A DNA stretch of 64,000 nt from Mycobacterium branderi (GTDB lineage: Bacteria > Actinomycetota > Actinomycetes > Mycobacteriales > Mycobacteriaceae). Positions 1 to 8,748 of the stretch are shown here, one piece after another. Where the stretch lies: the NCBI RefSeq assembly GCF_010728725.1, contig NZ_AP022607.1:434001-498000 (forward strand), given 5' to 3'. Both the position numbers and the translations under genes were made by a program. The first letter of the stretch is position 1; every line of letters begins with the position of its first letter. The notes below the pieces were generated by a model that saw only the letters and a program-made list of their open reading frames with translations, was not told the origin of the DNA and did not search any database.

Positions 1-2
1 TC

Positions 3-575
3 GCCTGGGTGACCTCGCGCTGGTTGCTGGACGCGGCCACGGCGACCGGGCGCCGTGTCGCACTGCGGCAAATGAGCCTGGCTGTGCTCAACGAGGGTCG
101 CGATGTGCCGCCCGCCCAGCGGGCCAAACTCGACTCGTCGCGTCGGGTGGGGCGGGTGTTCGCCGCCGTCAGCGACCCGGGCGGGCCCGGCACGTTCGGC
201 GATCTCTACGAGGCCTGGGGTGCCCGGGCACACGACGGGGCGGCCGACGCCACCGACAGTCTGGTCAAGGAGGTGCTCGCGGCGACGAACTGCAGCCCGG
301 CCCTGCTCGATGCACTCGATGACCCGGGATGGGATGACCTCGTGCGCGCGGCGCACCAACGCAGCCAGGATGCGCTCGGCGGCAATGGCGGCAGCCCGAT
401 CCTCGCGGTGGACGGCAAAGGATTCTTCGGGCCGGTGCTGACCAGCCTGCCCGCTCCAGTGGCCGGCGCCGCGCTGCTCGACGCCGTGCTGAGCGCGGCG
501 TCGGTCCCCGGGTTCGCCGTCCTGCAACGCCCCTATAAGGGACCGCCATCGACCGCGACTGCAAAGAGCAGCTGA
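3..575 (+). CDS. DsbA-like mycothiol-dependent oxidoreductase (Rv2466c-like), 5' partial
   Basis: The open frame enters from the window edge, so the N-terminus is missing; 190 residues remain. The start AWVTSRWLLD and the following RQMSLAVLNE match my memory of Rv2466c, a mycobacterial DsbA-fold enzyme that reduces disulfides and nitro compounds with mycothiol. Later landmarks are GGSPILAVDGKGFFGPVL, equivalent to the cis-Pro loop and the FFGPVL strand. In Rv2466c the active site is CPWC. Here the residue at the second Cys position is Ala (codon GCC at 3-5), so this looks like a single-Cys variant, although the first Cys lies outside the window. A GTG at 9 opens the frame but is not the true start. 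The next gene on the same strand is a thiol-type CsoR/CstR regulator, which suggests a thiol-stress context. Confidence 0.85.
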   Translation, partial: AWVTSRWLLDAATATGRRVALRQMSLAVLNEGRDVPPAQRAKLDSSRRVGRVFAAVSDPGGPGTFGDLYEAWGARAHDGAADATDSLVKEVLAATNCSPALLDALDDPGWDDLVRAAHQRSQDALGGNGGSPILAVDGKGFFGPVLTSLPAPVAGAALLDAVLSAASVPGFAVLQRPYKGPPSTATAKSS

Positions 576-941
<366 letters not shown>

Positions 942-1029
942 GGCGATCCCCACGCCGCCAGGGAATGGGCCTCGGCGAAAACCGCTGTGCCGCAGTCGAT
1001 CCGCTGACCAAAGCCGTGCAGGCAACCAA

Positions 1030-1050
1030 CCCCCCACATAGCGAAGGGGG
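1030..1050 (+). promoter_or_regulatory. Candidate CsoR/CstR-type operator overlapping the mmpS ribosome binding site
   Basis: A run of six C (1030-1035), ten bases, then five G (1046-1050) forms a pseudo-palindrome just before the mmpS ATG at 1057. CsoR-family operators typically have flanking C-tracts and G-tracts. The G-tract also sits where the Shine-Dalgarno should be, so it may simply be the ribosome binding site. Confidence 0.35.
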
Positions 1051-1056
1051 ACTTCG

Positions 1057-1485
1057 ATGTTCAGCATCCTCAAGCGAGTCTGGGTACCGCTGGTCGTGAT
1101 CGCGGCAATCACCGGCGGCGGCCTTGCTGTCGATCGGCTCCGCGGCGTTTTCGGCTCCGATGAAATATTTTCGACATCGCCCAGCGCGCAGACGCTGGTG
1201 TCGCTGCACGAAAAGCGGGTTACCTACCAGGTTTTCGGGCCGCGCGACACCGCGGGACGGGTGAGCTATCTGAATGAGGATGCCCAGCCGGAGAAGGCGG
1301 ATTTCACCAGCCTGCCCTGGACATTCACCGTCACCACGACGACGCCGGCCGTCATCGCCGACGTCGTCGCACAGGGTGACAGCGACACCATCGGATGCCG
1401 CATCATGGTCAACGGTGAGCTCAAGGATGAGCAGACCTCCACCGGGCACCATGCCCAGACTTTTTGTCTGGTGAAGGCGGCATGA
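1057..1485 (+). CDS. mmpS: MmpS-family membrane protein
   Basis: 142 residues. One N-terminal membrane segment (about 8-28, VWVPLVVIAAITGGGLAV) is followed by a periplasmic beta domain with the MmpS hallmarks VTYQVFG, PWTFTVTTT and CRIMVNGELKDE...CLVKAA. MmpS proteins are the small partners of MmpL RND-type exporters of lipids, siderophores or drugs. The stop overlaps the start of mmpL by four bases (ATGA, 1482-1485), so the two are translationally coupled. The CsoR/CstR-type gene directly upstream is the obvious candidate regulator. Confidence 0.95.
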   Translation: MFSILKRVWVPLVVIAAITGGGLAVDRLRGVFGSDEIFSTSPSAQTLVSLHEKRVTYQVFGPRDTAGRVSYLNEDAQPEKADFTSLPWTFTVTTTTPAVIADVVAQGDSDTIGCRIMVNGELKDEQTSTGHHAQTFCLVKAA

Positions 1486-4367
1486 ACGGCCCCGACGAGC
1501 CGCGCCCGTTGCTGATGCGGGCGGTTCACCGGTTCGCGGTGCCGATCATCCTGGCGTGGCTGGGCCTGGCGGTCGCGGTGAACGTTCTCGTCCCGCCGAT
1601 CGAGGCAGTGGCGAGAACCCATGCGATCACGATGTCGCCGCGCGATGCGCCGTCAATGATCGCCGCGAAGCGGATCGGCGCGAAGTTCCAGGAATTCGAC
1701 TCCGACAGCATCGTGATGGTCGTCCTGGAAAGCAACCACGGACTCGGCACTGACGCGCACCGCTATTACGCCGGGCTGGTGAAAACACTCGAGGCGGACA
1801 CCAGGCACGTGCAGCACGTGCACGACTTGTGGGGCGACCCGATCACCGCCGGTGGCGCTCAGAGCGGCGACGGCAAGGCCGCATACGTGCAAATCCACAC
1901 GGCCGGCAACCAGGGCAGCACGTTGGGAAACGAGTCCGTCGACGCGGTCGAGAAGATCGTCGACGAGTCATCGCCGCCGGTTGGAATCACGGCCTACGTC
2001 ACCGGCCCGGCAGCACTGTCCACCGACATGACCGAAAGCGCCGACAAAAGCATGTTCAAGATGATGGGCGTGACCGGCATGGTCATCATGATCATGCTCT
2101 TTGTCGTCTATCGCCGCGTCAGCACCGTACTTCTGGTGCTCTTCGTGGTCTTCATCGAGATGGGCACCGCCCGCGGGGTCGTCGCAGTTCTGGGCTACCA
2201 CAACCTTTTAGGATTTTCGACATTCGTCGTCGCGATGCTGTCGTCGTTGGCGATCGCATCGGGAACAGATTACGCAATATTCCTGATCGGACGTTATCAA
2301 GAGGCACGCCAGGCCGGCGAAAATCGCGACGCCGCCTATTACGCGATGTTCGCCGGAACCTATCACGTCATCTTGGGCTCCGGCCTGACGATTGCCGGAG
2401 CGACGTTTTGTCTGCATTTCGCGCGGCTGGCCTATTTCCGGGCGCTGGGCATTCCGTCCGCGCTGGGATTGCTCATCGTGATCGCCGGGGCGCTCACCGT
2501 CGGGCCGGCCGTCGTCGCCGTGGCCGGCCGGTTTGGCCTTCTCGACCCGAAACGAATGATCAAAGTACACGGATGGAGGCGCATCGGCACCGCCACCGTC
2601 CGCTGGCCCGGACCGATCTTTGTGGCATCACTGCTGAGCGTTGTTGTCGGCATGCTCATCGTGCCGAGCATGAAGATCAGCTACAACGATCGCTTCTATA
2701 TCCCCCACCATCGCGCATCCAACATCGGATACGCCGCCGCAGAGCGCCATTTCAGCCCGGCGAGAATGAATCCCGACATCCTCATGATCGACGGCGATCA
2801 CGATATGCGCAATCCCGGCGACATGATCATCCTGGATCGAATAGCCAAACACATCTTCCGCACACCCGGTGTCGAGAGGATACAGGGCATCACCCGGCCA
2901 TTGGGCAGTCCCATCGAGCACACGTCGATCCCTTTTCAGGTCAGCACGCAATCGATTCCGGTACAAGAAAATCTGCAGTTCATGAAGGACCGGATGGCCG
3001 ACCTGCTCACGATGAGCGACGACCTCGGCGCGATGATCGCGTCGATGCAGCGGTTGCATCAACAGCTGGGACAGCTGGCCGGCACCACTCATCACATGGC
3101 CGGCGACATGGTGAACACCCAAGCCACCCTGGACGACATCAGGGACCATCTGGCGGATTTCGACGATTTCGCACGTCCGGTTCGCAGCTATTTGTACTCC
3201 GAACAGCACTGCTTCAACATCCCGGCCTGCTGGTCAGTGCGATCACTGTTCGAGGCCATCGACGGCATCGACCACTTCAGCGACAACATGAACGCACTGC
3301 TGAGCGACATCGACAACATCGACCGAGTGCTGCCGCACATGCTCGCGCAGTTTCCGCCGATCATCGAGGTTTCCAGGTCAATGCGGGCCACCCTTCTGAC
3401 CCTGCACAGCAGCTTTTCGGGGCTGGTGACTCAGATGTCGCGGATGACCGAGACAGCCGGCGCGATGGGCCAGGCGTTCGACTCGTCCAAGAGCGACGAC
3501 TACTTCTATCTGCCCCCGGAAGCATTCGACAATCCGGACTTCCGCCGGGGGCTGAAGCTGTTCTTATCGCCGGACGGCAAGGCCGCGCGGTTCATCATCA
3601 CCCACGACGCAGACCCGGCAACTCCGAAGGGCATTGCGGCCGTCAAGCCGGCACTGTGGGCCGCGCACGAGGCGGTGAAAGGCACACCGCTGGCCAACGC
3701 CAAGTTCTACCTCACCGGTACGGCCGCGGTGTACAACGACATCCAAAGCGGCGCGAAATACGACATCATGATCGTCGGAGTAGCGGCACTGACGCTGATA
3801 TTCGTTGTGATGCTTATCATCACACGAGCCCTGGTCGCCTCGGTGGTGATCGTGGGCACCGTGCTGCTGTCGCTTGCGGCGGCCTTCGGGTTGTCCGTGT
3901 TGGTGTGGCAACACATTTTCGGCCTGGAGCTGAACTGGATCGCGCCGGTGTTCGGGGTGATCATCTTGTTGGCGGTCGGCTCCGACTACAACCTGCTGCT
4001 CGTCTCGCGGTTCCAGGAGGAAATCGGCGCCGGGCTGAAGACCGGCATCATCCGCTCGATGGGTGAAACGGGCGCCGTCGTCACCGCGGCGGGCCTGGTG
4101 TTCGCCTTCACCATGATGTCCATGGTCGCCAGCGATGTGCGTTCGATCGGCCAGGCCGGCAGCACGATTGGCCTGGGACTGCTCTTCGACACCCTGGTGG
4201 TGCGTTCGCTGATGACACCGGCGGTCGCCGCGCTGCTGGGACGATGGTTCTGGTGGCCGCGAATCATCCGCTCGCGCCCCGCCAGTCATCCGCGTCGGGT
4301 AACGCGACTGCGCCCAGCTTCACCCGCGGCACTAGCCTCGGCACGCAATCGTCAAGGGAGAGGGTGA
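1482..4367 (+). CDS. mmpL: MmpL-family RND transporter
   Basis: 961 residues from ATG 1482, which overlaps the mmpS stop. The layout is typical: TM1 at about 17-38, a large periplasmic porter loop, a TM2-TM6 block with the proton-relay motif ASGTDYAIFL (about 261-265), a second periplasmic domain (about 390-740), then TM7-TM12 with AVGSDYNLLL (about 831-836). The second loop holds a helical stretch (QRLHQQLGQLAG, DFARPVRSYLYSEQHCF...C) like the coiled-coil extension of MmpL4/5 types. MmpL proteins use proton flow to move lipids, glycolipids, siderophores or drugs across the inner membrane. The substrate cannot be read from the sequence. The thiol-type regulator and DUF2892 neighbours suggest induction by sulfur or oxidative stress. 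A decayed fragment of a different mmpL lies at 37738-37952. Confidence 0.95.
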   Translation: MNGPDEPRPLLMRAVHRFAVPIILAWLGLAVAVNVLVPPIEAVARTHAITMSPRDAPSMIAAKRIGAKFQEFDSDSIVMVVLESNHGLGTDAHRYYAGLVKTLEADTRHVQHVHDLWGDPITAGGAQSGDGKAAYVQIHTAGNQGSTLGNESVDAVEKIVDESSPPVGITAYVTGPAALSTDMTESADKSMFKMMGVTGMVIMIMLFVVYRRVSTVLLVLFVVFIEMGTARGVVAVLGYHNLLGFSTFVVAMLSSLAIASGTDYAIFLIGRYQEARQAGENRDAAYYAMFAGTYHVILGSGLTIAGATFCLHFARLAYFRALGIPSALGLLIVIAGALTVGPAVVAVAGRFGLLDPKRMIKVHGWRRIGTATVRWPGPIFVASLLSVVVGMLIVPSMKISYNDRFYIPHHRASNIGYAAAERHFSPARMNPDILMIDGDHDMRNPGDMIILDRIAKHIFRTPGVERIQGITRPLGSPIEHTSIPFQVSTQSIPVQENLQFMKDRMADLLTMSDDLGAMIASMQRLHQQLGQLAGTTHHMAGDMVNTQATLDDIRDHLADFDDFARPVRSYLYSEQHCFNIPACWSVRSLFEAIDGIDHFSDNMNALLSDIDNIDRVLPHMLAQFPPIIEVSRSMRATLLTLHSSFSGLVTQMSRMTETAGAMGQAFDSSKSDDYFYLPPEAFDNPDFRRGLKLFLSPDGKAARFIITHDADPATPKGIAAVKPALWAAHEAVKGTPLANAKFYLTGTAAVYNDIQSGAKYDIMIVGVAALTLIFVVMLIITRALVASVVIVGTVLLSLAAAFGLSVLVWQHIFGLELNWIAPVFGVIILLAVGSDYNLLLVSRFQEEIGAGLKTGIIRSMGETGAVVTAAGLVFAFTMMSMVASDVRSIGQAGSTIGLGLLFDTLVVRSLMTPAVAALLGRWFWWPRIIRSRPASHPRRVTRLRPASPAALASARNRQGRG

Positions 4368-4373
4368 AATTCG

Positions 4374-4658
4374 ATGAATACCGACCAAGGCCAAGCCACA
4401 CTCGAGACTGCAGCGTTCGGCATGCCCCGACCGCAAGGCTGGCCGCTTGAGCGCGTCGTAGGGCTGATGGCCGGAACGGTGGTGCTGGCGAGCCTGGCCC
4501 TGGGCCGCCGGCACAGCGCCCGCTGGCGCATCTTGACCGCTCTGGTGGGAGCGAACCTGCTGCTCAACGCCGCAGCGGGCTGGTGCCCGATGAGCGTTGT
4601 GCTGCATCGGGTCGGTGTTCCCACAGCGGCCGAACGCGCCGCCGACACAGACCGGTAA
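4374..4658 (+). CDS. DUF2892 inner-membrane protein
   Basis: 94 residues starting at ATG 4374 with GGGAGAGG about ten bases upstream, six bases after mmpL. Two hydrophobic hairpin segments (about 26-43 and 53-68) and the end motif NAAAGWCPMSVVLHRVGV match the DUF2892 / YgaP-type membrane module. In other bacteria this module is often joined to or neighbours rhodanese domains and is linked to sulfide handling. Its place in a possible CstR-like operon fits that theme. No rhodanese is visible inside the window; one could lie upstream of base 1. Confidence 0.75.
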   Translation: MNTDQGQATLETAAFGMPRPQGWPLERVVGLMAGTVVLASLALGRRHSARWRILTALVGANLLLNAAAGWCPMSVVLHRVGVPTAAERAADTDR

Positions 4659-4790
4659 GCGAGTCCTGGACCCCGAACGGCGATCGGCGCCGCCCCAGGG
4701 GCACCTGCCAATTCGCGATGTTCTGCCCGCTCAGCCGGGGCGGGATCGCACCGCCGCACCGGCTGTTTCAACGTGATTCACACCGTGATC

Positions 4791-4813
4791 GCCGCCGGCG
4801 CCGAGCCGGCGGC
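4791..4813 (+). terminator. GC-rich hairpin, possible terminator
   Basis: A perfect nine-base stem (GCCGCCGGC / GCCGGCGGC) with loop GCCGA lies between the DUF2892 gene and the acyl-CoA dehydrogenase gene. It has no T-tract, like many proposed mycobacterial terminators. Confidence 0.35.
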
Positions 4814-4903
4814 GTTTGACGCAGCGGTAAACCGGCAACTGCACTGTCGGAAACCAGGCGATCGGCGACTTGGAGCCACCGCCGTGACTGCGAGGGCGCA
4901 TTC

Positions 4904-6283
4904 ATGAGTTTCGACCTGACACCGACGCAAGCACAGCACGACCTGGCGCGGCGCACCCACGAGTTCGCCGAAACGGTGATCCGGCCGGTCGCGCTCGACT
5001 ACGACCAGCGCCAGGAGTTCCCCTGGCCGGTGCTCGAGGAGGCCGCCCAGCGCGGTTTCTACAGTCCGCTGTTCTACCGCGATCTGATCGGGGATTCGAC
5101 CGGGCTGTCGCTACCGATGTTCATGGAGGAGCTGTTTTGGGGTTGCGCCGGAATCGGTTTGGCGATCGTCATGCCAGCGCTGGCGCTCTCGGCCATCGGC
5201 CAGGCCGCCTCGCCTGAGCAGATGCTGCAGTGGGCGCCGGAGTGCTTCGGCACACCGGGCGACCTCAAACTGGCCGCACTGGCGATCTCCGAGCCCGAGG
5301 GCGGCAGCGACGTACGCAACCTGCGCACCCGGGCCCGCCGCGACGGAAGCGACTGGATCATCGACGGGCACAAGATGTGGATCGGCAACGGCGGCATCGC
5401 CAACGTGCACGTGGTCAACGCGGTTGTCGACGAAGAGCTCGGCCACCGCGGCCAGGCGCTGTTCGTCATTCCCGGCGGCACCGCCGGCCTTCAGTTGGTG
5501 CGCAAGCTCGACAAGCTGGGCTGCCGGGCCAGCCACACCGCCGAGCTGCGCTTCGAGGGGGTCAGGGTGCCCGAAGCCAATCTACTTGGCGGACAAGACA
5601 AACTCGAACACAAGCTCGCCAAGGCCCGCGAGGCCGTCGCCGGCGGTAAGCATTCCGGCTCGGCCACACTGGGCACCTTCGAGCAGACCCGCCCGATGGT
5701 GGCCGCGCAGGCGATCGGCATCGCCCGCGCCGCCCTGGAATACGCCACCAGCTACGCCACCCAGCGCGAAGCGTTCGGCGGGCCGATCCTGGACAATCAG
5801 GGTATCGCGTTTCCGCTGGCCGAACTGGCCACCCAGATCGATGCCGCCCGGCTGCTGACCTGGCGGGCCTCCTGGATGGCCGCCAACGGCATCGCATTCG
5901 ACCGCGGCGAGGGTTCGATGTCGAAGATGGCCGCCAGCGAGGTCGCGGTCAAAGCCACCGAGCGCGCCATCCAGACACTGGGCGGGTGGGGCTACATCAC
6001 CGACCACCCGGTGGAGAAGTGGTATCGAGATGCCAAGCTGTACACCATCTTCGAGGGCACCAGCGAAATCCAGCGCATCGTCATCTCCCAGGCACTGGGC
6101 GCCTCCGAAGGTGCTCCCCCGCTGCACATCGAGATCGAGCCGACCGGCGGGCCGCTGAACCGGATATTCGGCCGGGGCACCCCGCTGCGTTCCCGGGCGG
6201 CCACCGCCGCGCTGTCGGTGCAGGACCGCATCCCCCAGCCACTCATGCGGGCCGCCATGAAAGTATTGCGGCCACCGCGATGA
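4904..6283 (+). CDS. Acyl-CoA dehydrogenase
   Basis: 459 residues with the three domains of the FAD-dependent family: N-terminal helical (1-125), middle beta-barrel (about 126-235, with ALAISEPEGGSDV and DGHKMWIGNGG) and C-terminal helical (about 260-415, QREAFGGPILDNQ). The catalytic base Glu lies in YTIFEGTSEIQR at about residue 384, the usual medium/short-chain position. It should oxidise an acyl-CoA to the 2-enoyl-CoA; the chain is not identifiable. A tail of about 45 residues follows the usual family end. The stop overlaps the pirin start by four bases. Confidence 0.93.
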   Translation: MSFDLTPTQAQHDLARRTHEFAETVIRPVALDYDQRQEFPWPVLEEAAQRGFYSPLFYRDLIGDSTGLSLPMFMEELFWGCAGIGLAIVMPALALSAIGQAASPEQMLQWAPECFGTPGDLKLAALAISEPEGGSDVRNLRTRARRDGSDWIIDGHKMWIGNGGIANVHVVNAVVDEELGHRGQALFVIPGGTAGLQLVRKLDKLGCRASHTAELRFEGVRVPEANLLGGQDKLEHKLAKAREAVAGGKHSGSATLGTFEQTRPMVAAQAIGIARAALEYATSYATQREAFGGPILDNQGIAFPLAELATQIDAARLLTWRASWMAANGIAFDRGEGSMSKMAASEVAVKATERAIQTLGGWGYITDHPVEKWYRDAKLYTIFEGTSEIQRIVISQALGASEGAPPLHIEIEPTGGPLNRIFGRGTPLRSRAATAALSVQDRIPQPLMRAAMKVLRPPR

Positions 6284-7269
6284 GCAACCTGGAGACCGCG
6301 CCGGCCGAAGTCGCCTGCGCCACTGCACATGTCGCGGGCACAGAGGTGCTGCGCCCACGCGACGTGCCACTGGGCGGGCCACGCGCGATCCGGGTCCGGC
6401 GCACACTGCCCCAGCGGCAACGCTCGCTGATCGGCGCGTGGTGCTTCGCCGACCACTACGGCCCGCACGATCTGCGCACCTCACCCGGGATGGTGGTGCC
6501 GCCGCATCCGCACACCGGGCTGCAAACCGTCAGCTGGCTGTTCAGCGGCCAGATTGAGCACCGCGACAGCGCCGGCGTGCACGCCACGGTTCGCCCGGGC
6601 GAGCTGAACCTGATGACCGCCGGCGCCGGGATCTGCCACTCCGAGGTGTCGATCCATGCCGATGTGGCACCGATTCTGCACGGCGCGCAGCTGTGGGTGG
6701 CGCTGCCTGACTCCGACCGTGACACCGGCCGCGACTTCACTCACTATGTGCCCGAACCGGTTTCGCTGCCCGGCGCGCAGCTGCGGGTGTTCTTGGGCGA
6801 GCTGGCCGGTGCCCACTCCCCTGTGCACACCTTCACCCCGCTGCTCGGGGCACAGATCGACCTGGACGCCGGCGCTCAGCTGGTGCTCGACGTCGACCCG
6901 GCGTTCGAACACGGCGTGCTGTGCGATCAGGGCCCGCTGAGCATCGCCGGGATGGCACTCGACGCCGGCGAGCTGGCCTACCAGGGCCCGGGCAGCTCGT
7001 CACTGCAGCTGCACAACACCGATAAGCGACCGGCCCGGGCGCTGCTGCTGGGCGGCGCCCCGTTCACCGAACAGCTAGTGATGTGGTGGAACTTCGTCGG
7101 GCGAAGCCACGACGACATCGTCGAATACCGTCGACTGTGGGGCGACGCCGATGCACGCTTCGGCGCCGTCGAGGGCTACCGCGGCTCGCCCGCACGCTTG
7201 CCCGCTCCCCCGCTACCGACCGCCACGCTGCGGCCCCGCCCGCAGCCCAGCCGAAAGGACCCCCGATGA
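6280..7269 (+). CDS. Pirin-family bicupin protein
   Basis: 329 residues from ATG 6280, overlapping the dehydrogenase stop (ATGA). The N-terminal cupin carries the pirin metal ligands: PPHPHTGLQT (His76, His78) and GAGICHSE (His120, Glu122), with 44-46 residue spacing as in human pirin. The C-terminal cupin (about 175-280) includes GGAPFTEQLVMWWNFVGRS, a conserved pirin stretch. Pirins bind iron; some act as quercetinases, redox regulators or enzyme partners. The role with the acyl-CoA dehydrogenase and GNAT neighbours is unknown. The C-terminus is proline-rich and overlaps the next start by four bases. Confidence 0.93.
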   Translation: MSNLETAPAEVACATAHVAGTEVLRPRDVPLGGPRAIRVRRTLPQRQRSLIGAWCFADHYGPHDLRTSPGMVVPPHPHTGLQTVSWLFSGQIEHRDSAGVHATVRPGELNLMTAGAGICHSEVSIHADVAPILHGAQLWVALPDSDRDTGRDFTHYVPEPVSLPGAQLRVFLGELAGAHSPVHTFTPLLGAQIDLDAGAQLVLDVDPAFEHGVLCDQGPLSIAGMALDAGELAYQGPGSSSLQLHNTDKRPARALLLGGAPFTEQLVMWWNFVGRSHDDIVEYRRLWGDADARFGAVEGYRGSPARLPAPPLPTATLRPRPQPSRKDPR

Positions 7270-7607
7270 CCACCGACAAGACCGGCGCCCCCACCACCGT
7301 CAGCCCCGCAGACGGCAAATACACCATTGCGGTCGAGGGCAAGACGGTCGGGCACGCCGCCGTCGCCGACCGCGGCGACCAGCGCGTCTTCTACCACACC
7401 GAGGTCAGCGACGAGTTCGGTGGACGCGGCCTGGCCACCATCCTGGTACGCGAAGCGCTCGAGGCCACCCGCGCCGACGGCAAGCGGATCGTCGCGGTGT
7501 GCCCGATGGTGGCCGGTGTGCTGGAGAAGAACCCCGAATTCAACGACATCGCTGACCCGGTTACCCCCGAGATCCGCAGCTGGGCGCAAACACTGCCCAT
7601 GGGCTAA
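7266..7607 (+). CDS. Small GNAT-family N-acetyltransferase
   Basis: 113 residues from ATG 7266, coupled to pirin by ATGA. The short YjdJ/Gtn-like GNAT fold is visible: KYTIAVEGKTVGHAAV, FYHTEVSDEFGGRGLATIL (acetyl-CoA loop with the RGLA variant of Q/RxxGxG/A) and VCPMVAGVLEKNPEF. This subfamily is small and mostly uncharacterised; members acetylate small molecules or protein termini. It is probably the last gene of the dehydrogenase-pirin-GNAT operon. Confidence 0.9.
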   Translation: MTTDKTGAPTTVSPADGKYTIAVEGKTVGHAAVADRGDQRVFYHTEVSDEFGGRGLATILVREALEATRADGKRIVAVCPMVAGVLEKNPEFNDIADPVTPEIRSWAQTLPMG

Positions 7608-7634
7608 CCATGCCCGGGCGCAAACCGAGCAGCC

Positions 7635-8663
7635 TTAGTGCCGGCAGGTGTCGAACCGTGACCGTAGTCGTTGCTGCAGAGCAACTGTCTGTGCGGACAG
7701 GAACTTTTCAGGATGGTTTTCTTTTTCACTGTCGGTGTAGCCACTGTTGGCGTAGCTGCAGCCACCCACGTCGACGCTGCCCGGCCAGTCGGTGGGTTTT
7801 TGCGCATCGCTGAGATGGAACATCAGCCACATCGGATGGGCGGGGCCCGCACGGGTCGCCTCGATGGTGGCCGCGAGGTCGGCGTCAGCGTTTGCAGGGT
7901 TGCTCACCTCGACAACCAGTTTGGTGAATACCGCGCCGGGGCCAACCTCAATGTCGGTGACACCCAACGGAATTGCGGATAGCTGTTGGTCGATGCGGCG
8001 TTGATCGTCGGCGCTGAACGGAAACATCACCGTCCATTTGGGTGCGCCGACGGTGCCGAAGCCGCCGGAGGGCGGCTGGATGTCGACCTTCGGGATCGAA
8101 TCGCCGAACTCGGCGCGCACCGCGGCCAGGGTGTCATCGATCGGGGTGGAGACGCCCCCAAGTCCCAGATAGGTTCCCGTCTTGTCGCCGCGGGCGAGGC
8201 TGACTGTGCCGGTCACCGCCGAAGCCAGCCGTCGCACCTGCGTGGTGTCGGCGGCGATGCTGTCCGGGTCGAGCTCGGCGTCGCGGCGGATCGTGCCACG
8301 CTTGTCGGCCATGACCTCGAATTCGGCGCTCTGGTCGTATCCGTTGAACGCGTCGCCGCGGATTGTGTTGATGCGCTTGACCACATCGGCGATTTGTTGC
8401 GGTGTCGCGTCGGGAACCGACACGTCGATGTCGAGCAGGGCACTGTCCCAGCTGTGGGCGTAGTTGACGTGCGCGACTTTCACACCGGGCATGGCGTCGA
8501 TGGCCGTTTGCAGCCGGTCGGCTTCGGCCCGGCGGTCGGGGGGACCACCGCAGCCGACCAGACCGGCCACCAGCACCGCAGCCGCTACGCCCGCGATCAG
8601 GCGCGCGGCGCTGCGACGCAGTGCTGCGGGACTACCCGCAGCACGCGGGATCAGAGTGCGCAT
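7635..8663 (-). CDS. Secreted lipoprotein of unknown function
   Basis: 342 residues from ATG 8663. That start was chosen because it gives a lipoprotein signal peptide: an Arg-rich n-region, hydrophobic VAAAVLVAGLVG, and lipobox LVGC. Upstream in-frame starts would place the signal internally. The mature part has two similar-looking alpha/beta segments (VKVAHVNYAHSWDSALLDID and VTDIEVGPGAVFTKLVVEVS) but no motif I recognise, and four late Cys/Trp-containing turns. It lies 85 bases downstream of, and codirectional with, a membrane beta-propeller gene. Confidence 0.75.
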   Translation of the reverse strand: MRTLIPRAAGSPAALRRSAARLIAGVAAAVLVAGLVGCGGPPDRRAEADRLQTAIDAMPGVKVAHVNYAHSWDSALLDIDVSVPDATPQQIADVVKRINTIRGDAFNGYDQSAEFEVMADKRGTIRRDAELDPDSIAADTTQVRRLASAVTGTVSLARGDKTGTYLGLGGVSTPIDDTLAAVRAEFGDSIPKVDIQPPSGGFGTVGAPKWTVMFPFSADDQRRIDQQLSAIPLGVTDIEVGPGAVFTKLVVEVSNPANADADLAATIEATRAGPAHPMWLMFHLSDAQKPTDWPGSVDVGGCSYANSGYTDSEKENHPEKFLSAQTVALQQRLRSRFDTCRH

Positions 8664-8748
8664 TCGGTGATCGGCAGACCCAGCTTGATATCCAGTTCCG
8701 TTCTCGCAATACATCGGCAAGTCGGCTTTCTCGCGGGTCCCCGAATGG

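Noticed and set aside
1829..4066. Very long second open frame inside mmpL
   Set aside because: It is Arg-rich, lacks motifs, and is the shadow expected in high-GC DNA; the MmpL frame has full family homology.
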